Shown piece after piece: positions 1-13,400 of a stretch of 64,000 nt of DNA (the first letter of the stretch is position 1; each line of letters starts with the position of its first letter). Source of the DNA: Diploscapter coronatus (lineage: Eukaryota > Nematoda > Chromadorea > Rhabditida > Rhabditidae); the NCBI GenBank assembly GCA_964036155.1, contig OZ038423.1, positions 1,612,001-1,676,000 on the forward strand, read 5' to 3'. The position numbers and the translations under genes are program-made. A model generated the notes under the pieces. It made no database searches, was not told the DNA's origin, and saw only the letters and a program-made list of their open reading frames with translations.

Positions 1-435
1 CATATTCTGAAGTCTTATGTCACTCTGCCTTCCTTTAATCTCAGGATGTCCTTCCGCAGGCTAAACTTCACCTCGTCATGCTTCATCGTCAGATTTCGCC
101 CATCTTCTTTTCTTTTTCCTCAGATAAAAGGAGAAAGATATTTGCGTTCTGGACATTTAATCCCTGCCTTTCTCTTTATACAAACCAACGACATTCCTTG
201 TTACTTTTACTTTTAAGCCTAGAATTTGATTGATTCGACCCTCTACAACTCATCATCCTCATTTTGCAAAATGCACCAGACTTATCAATTCGCTACACTC
301 TTAGTCCTAAAATTTGATCAATTTTACAAATCAGTGATATTTTTCAAATATAGTTTTAATATTTAAATTTATTGATTTCAGCCATTTGAGCCTACGAGAT
401 AATTAAATAAGGTAGTGGCTTGTAATTAACAAAAC
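1..435. other. 5' flank of the collagen gene; no gene seen
   Basis: AT-rich sequence upstream of the collagen start. A candidate 3' splice site (tttcag) lies about 55 nt before the ATG and could be a spliced-leader acceptor. No exon with family similarity was recognised here. Confidence 0.4.
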
Positions 436-3400
436 ATGGGTTCTCTCGACCCAACGAATCGAGAGCAGCAACTGAGGAGGGAGGCTGACAGGCTCAAGGC
501 CTTAGCCATTGCAGGTATGCATCATTCACATTCATTTATTGTATCAGTCGAATGAAGTGGCAGTTCGTGTGTTAAAGAGAGCCGTCGCGAGAAATGCGCG
601 TCACAGCTATGTGCACAAAGAGGGTGGTTAGAGCGTAGAGAAAGGAGAGTCAGTAAGGGATAATAGAAAGAAAGTGGTACGCAACTTCCTCTGCCTCCCT
701 ATCTTTCAACACACGATCTGTCACTTCGTTTGGCCAGAACAATAGCAATTTGGAAATAATATGATTTCTATTACATGAAAATTCTAATAAAGCAAATGGC
801 ACTAGCCATGTACCGAGTTGCCTCGAATATTTTTTAATCCAAAATCGTGTTAATTATGCCATTTACAATTTATCTTTATACTCGGACATATGAAACCCCT
901 AATCTTTCAGGCATCTCGATATCCGTCGCAGCGGCCTTCTTCTGCATTTTAATGGTGCCCTTCATCTATCGCCATATTCAGCAAATCCATTCCTCCCTAC
1001 AGCATGAAGTCGAGTTTTGCATAGTAAGTCTTTAATGAACTAATGAATATTGTTCTTTTGAAGAACGAGATTTATCGTGGCGATTTGAGATAATCGTCAA
1101 TAAGATTTTCTTTCCCTGCCTGCCAAAAAAATCGAAGATGAAGCGAGAAATTTTTTCTACTTAATCCCATTAGCGTCTTATGACATGAACGCCTGCAATT
1201 TAATGCCATCCATAAAGGCAGAGAAAAAACAGTGGCGATTGTCTGTTAAATTGTCGTCCAAAAATTTAATACGATAAATAATGAAAAAATATCTGCTATA
1301 AATTCACTCTGACTCTAACTAGTAATTTTATTAGTTGTGCCATCTTTTAAACTTCAGTTACGAACTGGCAATCTATGGAATCAAGTAGGCAAGCCGGGAG
1401 AACAAATTCGAAGAAAACGACATCTCGTCAATAACAATCAATACCAGGGATATGCCGCTAGTTATGGAGTAATCTAAACTTATCATATTCTAAACCGAAT
1501 ATCTGAAATTCAGGGCTATCAAAATATGCCAATCAGGCCTGTGCCACAGCCTATGCCTATGCGACCTATCTATCAACCATACATGCCCTATGGGCCTCCG
1601 CCAGTCAACCGACCCGCTCCGCCTCACTTCCCACGTCCGGGTAAGAAAAAACGGTCCCCTGTATTTGCAGACGGATAGAAAGGGTAGGAGATGTAGGAAA
1701 ATCGGAGAAACTATTAAAAAAGGGCCGCCTGTAAATACCGAGTTAAAAAAAGCTTCGGATTAGATTAATATTTGAGTTTTAAACAACTAATGCCAATTAC
1801 GAACCTTATGATCTCATGACACAAGGTGCAGGCAAAATAAAATAGATTACGATACATTTTCTTATACAATTTTTACACGCCTCATATCATGATATCTAAC
1901 ATTTCATAGGATGGCTAAAAACGAATATGATTTCAGTGCAACAAACCACTCAACCTCCATATGTCTATGACACAACCAGGAAGACCAAGGTTAGTTAATA
2001 CTTGACAATTTGTTAGGACACGATATCATAGTCATTAGCAATCGGAAACAACGTCATTGGCCTGCGTACTCCATTTGCATGAAATTAAAATGATAACAAT
2101 ATACTGTAGTTTGATGTAATGGAAGTGATAATATAGTTTTGAAAAATTGAAACTATAAAATCTTAGTTCAGGATTAGGTTATCAACTTTTTCCTCTTTCA
2201 TGTATCCCGATTTTGCCTGTGCTGATTGTTACTAAACACATGAGACAGTGTGTCTGTGTTGTGATAGAAGGGATGATGAGTTGATCATACATGGGATAAA
2301 ATTGAGTGAACATTTGAATGACGCAAAGCACATTTACAGGCTCCTCCAACGAGTCAACCCGCATATGAAACTACGTTCACTCATACACGTACAGAGCCTG
2401 ATAGCCGGGAAAAACCGTACACTTCCTATGAAACATTCGAGCCTCGAGGCAGAGACATGGAGGAGACGAAGTACGAATCCAGGGAGACCTATCCCTCAGA
2501 GAACGTCAAATATACGACCACTCCTAGGATCGAACAGAGTATGTTTTAGGGGCTCCCTGTATCTACATACACATACGGCTGTATTTATAGGCTAATATTA
2601 GGGTTAAATTTGAATAGGAAGCATAGAGAACAAATGGTCGCCTATAATTACAGCTGTATGTGTATGCAAACCGTATGTAAATACAGTGGGCCAGATTTAG
2701 GGAAATTGTTAAAAATCGTGTAACATATAACTTCGTTTTGAAAACGTTATCTCCGTATCATTATAGACCATCCTATTTTGCGCGTCACGATACTGCAATA
2801 TCTCAAAATGCCCAAAATTTAGAAACGATTAAATTTAGCAGTTTTATGAAAATTCAGACCAGATGCAGTGTGGATGTGGCATAGGACCGCCAGGAAAAGC
2901 GGGAACAAACGGAAGGGATGGAAGGGTAAATTTTACCAAAAAAAAGCTGATCTTCACTAAAAATACAAAAATAGGACGGTCATGACGGTCAAGCGGGTGA
3001 AAATGGCCTTTCCGGAAAGGACGCAACGTCCCCGACGAGAAGACAGCCAATGATGGAGTTCTGCTTTGTTTGTGAGCCCGGGGGTACAATTGACTAACTT
3101 CTATTAAGACTTCGAATTACGTTTGCGTCTTTCAGAACCGGGTCCTGAAGGTGACATTGGCCAGAAAGGTCAGAAGGGTCCGCCAGGTAAAATTTAAAAA
3201 TCAGAAACTTCATGAATTGTTCCAACAAACTCCTTCAGGATTGGCAGGAATCAAGGGTGAGCCAGGCGCGAAGGGCAAGGATGGTCCCCCTGGTCCTGAG
3301 GGCACAAAAGTATGATATAAATCTATACGAAAAATTAAGGACATCAATAAAAGTCGCATGGCAAAAGTTAAACAGAATTTGAGCCCTTTTTAGAAAATCG

Positions 3401-4057
3401 TTAAATTATATTTCATTCGCTTTTGCTGTACAAATTTGACTAATTGCCGAAGAAAATTAGCATAAAATTTTGGAAAATTCAGGGAATGACCGGTGAGCGC
3501 GGAGACGTTGGTTTGTCTGGCGAGTTTGGGGATGGAGTTGAAATGGTTGGGCCAGCAGGGTTACCCGGGCCAATTGGGTACGAATTTTAAGCCCTGCGAA
3601 AATTTCAGAACTTAAAATTCAGAGCCCCAGGTCCGAAAGGTGAACAGGGCCAAAAAGGCAGCCACGGGCGACAGGGCGTTCAAGGAGTGCCGGGAGGTAA
3701 ATATTCGAATTTTTTTGGGGTTTAAATTGAAATTCGTAATTTAGGACCTGGAGATGAGGGCACAGTGGGAATGCCAGGTTTGATTTAAATTTAAAAAATA
3801 ATAATTTTAGTATATCTGAGGTTTAGATTAGTCAAACTTATAGAAATTGGTTCCAAATGAATTTCAACTCAATCTGAGATTTATTGAAGTTTAAATTATA
3901 AACAAACATTTGTAATTTGATAAGTTCTAAGGATTTAAATTTAGGAAGAGTTGGAAGACAAGGCCCAGTTGGGGAGATGGGTGAACAAGGCCCTCCAGGC
4001 GATTGCTCACACTGTAATCCAGCCAGAACGCCGCCGGGCTACATCCAGAAATATTGA
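436..4057 (+). CDS. Nematode cuticle collagen
   Basis: Fourteen exons join in phase to a protein of about 431 aa. It begins MGSLDPTNREQQLRRE, followed by a hydrophobic segment (about residues 25-45) and the short charged region typical of the nematode cuticle collagen N-terminal domain. An IRRKR site near residue 80 fits the furin-like (RXXR) cleavage site of these procollagens. A long Pro/Thr/Tyr-rich non-collagen stretch follows, then cysteines (QCGCG), Gly-X-Y blocks split by short interruptions (for example GPEGDIGQKGQKGPPG), a second Cys pair (CSHC), and the end PGYIQKY. Family knowledge: such chains are secreted by the epidermis, trimerise and are cross-linked into the cuticle. The N-terminal non-collagen part is longer than in most small collagens, so it may belong to a specialised dpy/rol/bli-type subgroup. 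I cannot assign an orthologue. Confidence 0.93.
2557..2686. repeat. Imperfect inverted repeat in a collagen intron
   Basis: Left part (2557-2592) and right part (2641-2686) are inverted copies: ctgtat...acatacacata pairs with its complement, apart from an 11-nt insertion on the right. It lies wholly within an intron and looks like a small MITE-type hairpin. Confidence 0.55.
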
Positions 4058-5087
4058 TGAATTCTTCATTTTGGGAGTATTTTTATTTATATTTATAATA
4101 TTGGAGTCTTTTCTAAAATCGAACTGATTTTTCTATAACTCAATAGAAAGGCAACTAGGAGAAGAGCTCCCAGACCCAATGAAAATAGCGGATCCCCATT
4201 TTCCCTACCAACCCCTAATACCCTAGTGGTAAAACTACTTGAATATTTAAATTGGGACTCTTTTACATTGGGCTTCGAGTACTTTTCCAAATTAGCTAAT
4301 AGAAAAGAATTTAACCTTGTTGGTGTAAATGTACAATACAAATCATCGAATGTTCTCGTCAGCAAACCACGTCACCTCAGTTCATTTTCTCGATGTTTTT
4401 ATTTTAAAACTATTTCCTATGCAATACCTTGCTCATTTCTATATACAAGCTATGGCAATACGCGAAATGATTCTTTGACATTTTCTTAATTTCTTTCTCA
4501 TTTGATTGTGATATTTGTGGAATAAAGACAGGTATATTGTTGAACTGGAAATTAACAATTTGAAGATTTTATTTAAACTACTATGTATATTACATAAATT
4601 ACCCCTGCTATATATGAACAATTACACCTGAAAAGTTAAAAGACAATAACTACTTACTATACCCAATTCCAATACGCTGATTCCTAAAATAAAATTCTTA
4701 GACTGACTTGGAAAGTGCACACCCTTGAAAATGCACTTTTCGATTTTTGGCCATTGTTCAGCATATTTGGGGTCATAACTTGATATAGACTAAGGTAATC
4801 AAGAAATCATATGGGCAATTTTTAGAGAATCTCATGAGGAACATTTTGATGTATAACATGTGGAGGTAAAATGCTTCTGAAGAGCTGTAAAACTTTAGAA
4901 GTGCGTCACGTCAAAAATATCGATTTTCAAGTCCATATTTTCTCATCAATATGGAGCTCATTTTGCGCTGATCGTGAATATGATAATAGTTGATAAATTG
5001 TTATTATTATGTTTGAATATGTGTGTGAATTTTGGAGGATAAAATATTAGTAACCTGGTGCGGAAACGCCAGCGACGGAGCGGCAGG

Positions 5088-5186
5088 CAATTCGTAAATG
5101 ACGAGATCCATAGCTAGAGATAGGGGGAGAAGGAAAACAGAGGGAAGTAGTGTGCGGAAAAGATAGGTCTCGTCATTTACGAATTG
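5088..5186. repeat. 99-bp hairpin element with 19-bp perfect inverted repeats
   Basis: The 19-nt arm caattcgtaaatgacgaga (5088-5106) is repeated exactly in inverse orientation at 5168-5186, enclosing about 60 nt of purine-rich sequence. It resembles a MITE remnant; no target-site duplication was identified with certainty. Confidence 0.7.
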
Positions 5187-5908
5187 CTCAAGTTTGATAT
5201 AAAATCATCCTTACGTTCTGTCGACTCATTTGATAATACTTATCCATTATTATTTGGCGAAAATTTAATGAAGATATTATGCGATATTTACAAGTCCGAT
5301 TGTAACTATTCTCAACTCTTCATTCTTAGCCCTGGTCTGTCGAATTTACCTCACATTTTCCCTCGTTGTCTTGTTTCGTTTATTCTTCATTTCATAATTC
5401 TCCCCATCTTCAATTTATCACTAATCAGTGCAGTACATATTGCATCATCTAGCATTCGCCAGCATGGCATATGCTATACACCGAATTACGTGCAATGGGA
5501 GGTTCTGTGGATAGTGGCATTCAGAATCGATAGAAATTATTTTCATATATTGCCGATCATAAGATTTGGTACTATTTTTATATCAAAAATTCTATATTTT
5601 TTGCCTACTTCAAAATCCTAATTTTCCTGGCGTCACGGTGCAAAACTACCCCCGCATATTTTGAAAGCCTATCAAATTTGCAACAAAATGGGTTTTCTGT
5701 TTTTGATTTGATAACTTTCGATTCACAAAGTTTTCAAAGAAAAAATGCTAAAAATGATGTAATATGCTAATTTCGGCTGCTTGCAAAGCTCAAAATGGTC
5801 CCTAATAGTTTTTTGAACTCTTCATATATGAATTACTTAACAAACGTTTATTTCGATTTTCATCAAAACCTTCATAAATACTCCAACTTCGCTTCACCAA
5901 TTCTTCTT

Positions 5909-5915
5909 ATATATA
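5909..5915 (+). promoter_or_regulatory. TATA-like box before the Hsp70-like gene
   Basis: TATATAT about 40 nt upstream of the chosen ATG at 5957. A splice-acceptor-like cag also lies just before the start, so SL trans-splicing is possible. No clear array of heat-shock elements was seen. Confidence 0.3.
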
Positions 5916-5956
5916 GGGTAATTTTGAATTTCATAAGCAATTCAGCAGCTTCAATA

Positions 5957-8900
5957 ATGCCCGCCGTAGTCGGAATCGATTTGGGCACGACATTTTCGTG
6001 CGTCGCCACAATTGACCCAAAGGGGGAACCGGTAGCAATAGTTAATTTCGAGGGTCAATTTCGAGTTTAACTATCATTTGCTTAGGTTAAACATTTGCAG
6101 GTTCCTATACGACTCCATCTATAGTCGCATATTCTGATGATGGAATTGTTGTTGGAAAATTTGCAAATAAAACCAAAAAAATTGAAAATATTATATATGG
6201 TAATTTGAATAACTTAAATAGGTGAATCTTAAGGGTTCGGTAATGGTCGTACGATTTTAGATTCGAAACGCTTCATCGGAAGGCAGTACGATGATATATC
6301 GGTGCAAAATGACATGCAACTATGGCCGTTCGTTGTTGTCAACGATGAAGTTTGCATTTTTAAGAATCTTATCGAAATAGTTTATTCAGGGAAAACCGAT
6401 CGCGAAACTCGATCAAAATGGAGTTGAGAAGAAGGTAGCCGCTGAAGAAGTCTCGGCTGAGGTCTTAAAGATGATGAAGAAAGTGGCTGAGGTAGGTTTC
6501 GTAATTTACTACTTGTGTACGAATCATTGTACAGAACAGAGTGGGGAGACAATCTTTTATTAAACATACCAAGTTAGCACCGTAAATACCGGTAATCACC
6601 TTGGGGTAAAATAGGAGAAAGGGAAAGGAAGTAGAGTAACAAGAAACTCTTCTCCTCGTCCGCTCGAATGGGAGAGAAGTGGAATATGAGATCATATGGA
6701 TAATTGGGAAAATATATATAGGGGCCGCAAACTCCTCTCTTCTGCAAAATGCGGCTGGGAATAAAAGGTGATTATATGAAGCCCAAAAGTAGGAAGCAAG
6801 TACCTTTAAAAATTGGCGTTCACGAAAGATCACCATCAGAATCGATGCACCACCCATAGAAATGATTGTTCACCGAAAAATCTTGTCTAGAAGTGCACGC
6901 TTGTAGGCGTTTTATATTGGAAAAGCGTGTTCATTACGTAGGCTGCTCCTGAAGGTTTTTTTCGATCAAAAATTATTATTTTGTTTGATTTTTCTGCATG
7001 AATATCTTAGTTACATCAAAAGTCATAAGTTTGGATAGAAACTTCCAAAAAATATACATTTTGTAAAATTATTTGTGGTCCCTAAATATATAGTCTACTA
7101 TCTCTAACATAGTTTACAGTCTAATGTTGTATTTATCGGATACTACAGCTCATAGTCAATTAGCAAGTAGCTAATTGTCTACTGTACTACAATAAGTGAT
7201 AAGATCATGTTTCTGTTAGTTAAAATTATAAAACGCCTTAAGACATAATATAATTTAGAACTATCTAAAAGAAGAAGTGACTAAAGCAGTCATAACAGTC
7301 CCTGCTAACTTCGACCAGCGTCAAAGACACGCGACTATGGAAGCGGCAAAATTGGCTGGAATCGAAGTGATTCGGCTGCTCAATGAGCCGACTGCCGCCG
7401 CAATTGCTTATGGAGTTCACAATGAAGGGATGAAAAGCGTTCTCGTTTACGATTTTGGGGGCGGTTAGTTTACCAATCAATTTTCAAAATTTTAACTAAA
7501 ACGAATAGTTACTTTGTATATTTCATATGAAATCCAGTTACAGTAATGAAGTTTCTAAATTTTATTTACACATTCGACAACTATTGCACCAATCAAATAT
7601 TAATTGCTCAGGTACCTTCGATATTTCAATTGCTAAATGCGAAGGAAACAAAAAACTTCGCACAGTTGCTACAGCAGGCCATAAACATCTTGGTATTTGA
7701 TCACTTTCATTTCAACCATTTTCTTAGTAAAATAAGAGATTTAGGAGGCCAAGACCTCGACAAAATTGTCATGAATTACGCCCTCGAGAATTTTCCCGAT
7801 TTCCCCAAGCACAAAGCAAAAATGATGAAGCGTCTACTTGAAACATGCACTGAAACGAAAATCGCATTATCATCACACGAAACAACCACTATACTTGTAT
7901 GATTAGACTATCATCAAAATAATTTCGTAATTGATTTGACATTTAGGTTGATGACATTTCATCAGATGATGATTGGAAGTTAAAACTGACCCGAAATAAA
8001 TTCGACAAATTATGCAGAAGCATTCTCGAAGGAACTCTCGATATCGTCGATGATGCTTTACGCCTAGCAGAGATGAAGGAATCAGACATTGATATTGTGG
8101 TATTTTATTGGACTATAAAAAAATAATCGGGATTTTCGCGACCAAGAGAAATAATGTGTAAAGGGAGAGCGTTTCCTTAATTATTTCACCATGTTGTGAA
8201 GTCACGAAAAATCAAAATGGCCGATTATAATTTGGAATTCTTTAAAAAATGTTTAATTTAACTTTTATAGATATTGGCAGGTGGTTCCACACGTATTCCT
8301 ATGGTTCAAGATTTGCTATCGAAAAAGTTTGGACGAGAAAAACTCTGGTATAATTTCTGAAGATACGCTTCGAAATAACGATTAATTTCCATGAATCGCC
8401 ACAATGCCGATGAAGTAGTCGCTAAAGGAGCTGCTCTGGTGGCAAAAACGCTGACAAGAAGTCCATCGAGTGACAGCCTGCAACTGGTCTTCAATGACAT
8501 TATTCCGTTATCGATAGGACAACAACTTCGTGGAGATTTAATGCAATTTACAATCGAAAGAGGGACAAAATATCCATGCAAAGTGCTGAATAGTTATTAT
8601 ACTTTTCATACTTAGCGAATAAATTTAGGCAGAACAAATTACTGAATTGGTTATAGATAACCAAAAATTAATTAGTACCGATATCTATGAAGGAGAGAGA
8701 AAACAATGCAAATATAATTTTAAAATCGGTAATATTGAATTAAATTTGAAAAGGCAGAACAGAAGAAGAGGAGACAATATAAAGGTACTCTATTTCATTA
8801 AAAGGAAGGATTTGAAAGTGAAGACAAAGATGAACAAATTTAGACGATATACGAAATAGACCAAAACGGCCTCCTTCATGTAACTATGGTTGAAGTCAAA

Positions 8901-9478
8901 AACGGAAATAATAGTGCATCGATTGCTATTAAATATAATGGACGTTCGCATAAAGATGTTAGAATCAAAATTTAATAGCTACATTTATAGCTAATTTATA
9001 TTTTAGGCAAATATCGAAGCTATTGTTGCAGAAGCAAAGAAAAATAAAGAAGAGGATGATCAGTTTGAAATGCTTATTTATACAAGGGTCGAGTTCGAAC
9101 GCCAAATTTATCGCATTAAGCATTCAACCGAAGATGACAAATCGGTAATACTCTTTTTGTTAGTTCGAAAATTAGTTCATTAATTTAGATGGGTAATAAT
9201 GTCAAAAAACAAATATTTGACATCGTTGAAGAATATCTTAAGCGGGCTGACGATAAGGAAGGTAAGAAAAAAGGCGAGAAGGAAATTCCCAAACCAATGG
9301 AATTATACGGGGCAGAAATGGAAAAATTTTTCGATGAAATAAAAGAGTATGTTTTCTAACGATTTTCGCACTTCCATTACACGATTAATCTAGATATTAT
9401 CCTTCGGTAGACAAGACGATCGATCTGCACAAACTAACAAGAAATTTTCAAAAGAATAATATAACTAAAAGGAATTAA
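5957..9478 (+). CDS. Divergent Hsp70-family chaperone
   Basis: Fifteen exons give about 632 aa, close to the usual 640 of cytosolic Hsp70. Seen in order: start [17 protein letters not shown] (phosphate-binding loop 1), [42 protein letters not shown], the DFGGGTFDIS signature, HLGGQDLD, and [10 protein letters not shown]. The substrate-binding part is much less conserved ([29 protein letters not shown]), and the C-terminus ends in TKRN without the EEVD that binds TPR co-chaperones. Family role: ATP-driven folding of client proteins in cytosol or nucleus. Oddity: between exons ending 8347 and starting about 8390 the acceptor lacks AG (tttcc before ATGAATCG), although the protein frame needs a splice there. 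It may be a specialised paralogue or a copy under decay. Confidence 0.9.
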
Positions 9479-10473
9479 TGGTTTTTTCCTAACTCAAGGA
9501 TATAGGCAAGTCATGATTTATCATGAAGCTCAATTAACTAAATACAAGATCAGGTTTTAAAAGGGAACAGTTTGTAAAAGTTGATTTCTTTTACAATCGG
9601 TATGTTGATGATGCGATAGCTTTACAAATGCCCCGAATCTCAATCAAATTATCATATTCTTGCATGATAATTTTAATATGTTTTTCTTTTATTATTTTTG
9701 AATTTAATTTCTTTCTATTCGGAGAAATTTGTCCGCTTTTACTCCTTAGGCGACCCCGCGCGGCGCCGCCGAGGAATAAGAGCGAAATCCCTTCTCCTAG
9801 GATATTTATGGGAAATATCGCTCGATATGTAAAGCTTTGAAATTATTTTATGAATAAAGAGGTTATTTTGACATCATATTTTATGGATGTTTTTTATTTT
9901 CGTGATATTGATCAAATTAATCAGAATGCGTAATATTTCCGTGAATCAACTGAAAAATTATTAAATGCGTGATTAAGAACTGAGAATTTTCTCTGAGTTG
10001 AAAGAGACAACTTTGAATGAACCTTGTGTTCGAAATTGAAAATGACACCACACGTTGAAAATTACAAAAAAAATCGGAAGAATAAATGATGAAATTTGAA
10101 AATTACGATAAACGTCAAAAAGTTATGGCTAACATTCTCCGGGATTGCGGTGAGAGGTGACTTGTAAATGAATGAATAAACGAACTATTGCTGAATCATA
10201 ACCAGATCGAAAATGAAGAATAACAAAACTAATGAATCCTGAATTTCATAGACACATATGTGATTATGGAAAACATTGCCCACGATAATAATATTTTAGG
10301 TAGGCAACAACCGTATTTTTGGCAGACGAATTCACAACCTAATAAATCGGACAACTCATAAATCGCAGGACACGACAAAATATCATGAGAAAGGAGATTG
10401 TAACCCACCGTATTTGAACCATGATGCCATGCGGTTTTTAAATTGTCCATAAAACACGCGTTAAATAAACGAA
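9479..10473. other. Intergenic; convergent 3' ends of Hsp70-like and RIG-3-like genes
   Basis: Contains an aataaa at 9853-9858 that could serve the Hsp70-like gene, a GC-rich imperfect hairpin at about 9735-9780 that stands out from the AT-rich surroundings, and one copy of a short repeat (10421-10440) also found at 32985-33003. No exon recognised. Confidence 0.45.
9735..9780. repeat. GC-rich imperfect hairpin
   Basis: cgcttttactccttaggcg is followed about 10 nt later by an imperfect inverted copy ending gaggaataagagcg. The loop region is almost pure G+C (ccccgcgcgg), unlike the flanks. Confidence 0.4.
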
Positions 10474-13400
10474 TTAAAATATTCGAATAAGTGAGAAGAG
10501 AATGATTGTCGTCCAGAAAGACATCGACTTAATGAATTCAGGCGCTGAATCCACGCTATCGGAATTTTCGTCGTAGGTTGAAGCCGTTAGAACTATTGAA
10601 TCCCCGAATCCGACGTCGGAAATTTGTCGGAATTTGAAGACATAGTCCGTCGCCTCCCGCAAGCCTTTCACTTCATACAGGTTATTCTTCGTCTTTTCCC
10701 GAAGAAATCTGCCGCCGTGCGACTTCCAGAATCCATCTTCGATGTCAACGTCTTCTTCGGACTACAATAACTTGAGATCAATTATGATTTTAAAATAGAA
10801 TTCGATTTTAGAGCCATCAGAATATTTCGATTAATTGTACAACAAAAATGCACGTCACTTGAAAAGCTAGCATATTCTTTTCAGAAATCCAAAGAAACTT
10901 GAAATTACCCCCAATCGGTCGTGCACGACAGCCTTCCTAACGTAGAATATCTCAATTGCAGTGACAGGCATCGGTCCTTCATCATCCTCGCTTCCTTCGA
11001 TTTTCCAGACAATTGAATGCTTTTTGGCTTCATGAAGAGTGACTTTCGGCTCGAAGGGGGGATCTATGAAATTTTGATTTGTCGTCAATTTAAAAAGTCT
11101 CATACTTGCAGCCCTGAGATTGATGATGTGTGAGGCTTTCGCCTTTCCGTTGCTAACTTCACATCGATACTGTTGAAGGTCAGCTTGTTTTACGTCGTGG
11201 ATCTAAAATATATCAATTGTGGAATTTATTTTTCTTTAAATAAATAAACCTTTAAATAAGCTCCGTATCCCCGTCCAACGTCCCTAACCAGCTCATATCG
11301 TTCATCTTCATCATCTGTCACTTCGTGATCGTCCACGAAAAATGTGAAATGCTTGGGAGGCGGATTCGAATCGGAAACATTGCAGTAAATCGTGGCCTAA
11401 AATGGTATCTTCAAAAAAACGAATAATTTTTAAAAATACATCTCTCTCGTTATCATCAATGATAGCATATTGGATCGAAGATTCTTCATTGAATTCGGGC
11501 TTGTCTGAAACGAAATTTCGTGATCTTCATAGTTTTGTTTTTTTCTAGAAATTTTAGATGAAACCTACACCAAACATCAATTTTAATGTCTCTCCTATCG
11601 ACCACGGGCCAATCTTCGTGTTCTTTGCCTCGACTTATCATTTCCACGTGGACACAGGACACTGCCTAAATTATATCATATAAATTTTTTTCCTTCATAT
11701 ACAAGAAGTGCCCACAAGTATGGGTACAGACATGACATCTGTCTTCAACTATGGTTAGGGAAAGATATGCTGGTACGAATATTTTGGATTTCAGGCACGA
11801 TTTTTGATACTTGTGGGTTTCCGTAGGCTATTTGGAGGCCGCGAGAGCACGAGACATAGGCGAAATAGTAGATGGTTAAGGTAGGGTATGGGGGATGATA
11901 AGCTTTCTTTTTCCACACTATTTCTCAATGTCTCGTAATCCAGAAGTTTCCATATATACAATTTTTCTAACCTCTCCCTGAACCTCTTTCGACAAACTCT
12001 CTATCGTAGCCTCATTTCCAGCTAATGTAAAGGTGCTATCTGAATTTCAGTTAAACTATCATAAAAGCCTAAATTTGAGCATTTCTCACCATTCAAAGGC
12101 TCCCCATTTTCATCAGTGATCTTAATGATTTCATCGGGCCCTCCGTCCACCACTCCACAGTCGATCGTCAAAGGCTCTCCAATCAGGCCTCCAGCCGTAG
12201 TTTCCGAGTCTTTCCATTGAATCTCATCTAGAAAAATTATTTCAAAATGATTTTTTTCGTAGAATTTGCCTAGAACCACGACATTGACAGTGTTTTTCAG
12301 CGTTCTTCCCCCTTGCGTCCTGGCAGCACATTCATACGCTCCTTTGTCCCTCTGAAATCAAATTGATAGGTTTTAAAATCAACTAGGTTCGAAATGCTGA
12401 AATTTGATTGCTTATGAATTCGGTACCTGATGAATCGAGGTGAAGTGCAGGTTCTTCTTCTTGTGTTCAGTTCGTTGTTCTATCATTCCGATTGTGAATG
12501 CGCTGAAGCTCTTGTCAAATACTACAATATAAATACTAAAGAGATTTATGATGAAATATTTAGGCAATCTGAATATTTCGTAGCTCTGTAGCCTACGAAA
12601 TAGTATGGCAAGAGGTTTATTTTCCTATTTTGCTTTATATCCCTAACCGAGGGCTACGAATTACTAATCAAATTGCAGAATATTTTAATCATCCCAATAT
12701 CATCAAATCAAATTTATAAATTTCTTTCCATCCAAATATGCATTTAGAGTTGCGTTAATTCATTATTCGTATAGCTCTCTGCCTTGTGGGCCAGTCGTTG
12801 CACAACTTTGGGGCTGGTTCCTTCCCATCCCTCCTTTCCTCTCTTTTATCCTCTTTGCCTCTAGTATCAATTTCATATATCCGCTCTCAGTGCTAGTTTC
12901 TATTTTCTATATTTTGCGCTACCAAAATGTCTAGCTTCTTTCTGCCTATTTCTAGTGCCTCATTGATTTGCGTGCTATTTCGGGCGACTGCGAAGTAACA
13001 CAACACTCTGCAAACAGCACGGCAACTCTAATGAGGCAATGGAGGGAGAAAGAAAGAAAGAAAGAAAGAGAACGAACGGGGAAAAGCTAAAACATAGGCA
13101 AAAACTGATACTTCAAAACTACACCTGCACGCACCTGCTGATGCTAATCAGAACAGGGAAATTCGATATTCGATACACATCGGGTCAATAATCAAAACAA
13201 AGCAACAAGCCCTTTTTTAAAAGTTCAACAATTTCCCAGGACCTTTAGAAGGAAAAACTTGGATATTCCTTTCACGCGGAAGAAAAACACGTATGGGAAA
13301 TGCGCATATTTCATATCTTGGAGTAAAGATTTACGAAAAAAAATACCTCGGTGAAGATTCCCCATCGATAATATGCCCTCCTTCCTTGGTCCATTGCAAA

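Larger units (their letters stand above)
4058..5956. other. Intergenic region between collagen and Hsp70-like genes
   Basis: Holds the collagen 3' end (an aataaa at 4521-4526 is a possible poly(A) signal), an inverted-repeat element at 5088-5186 and a TATA-like stretch just before the Hsp70-like gene. Open frames on both strands show no recognisable motifs. Confidence 0.5.
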
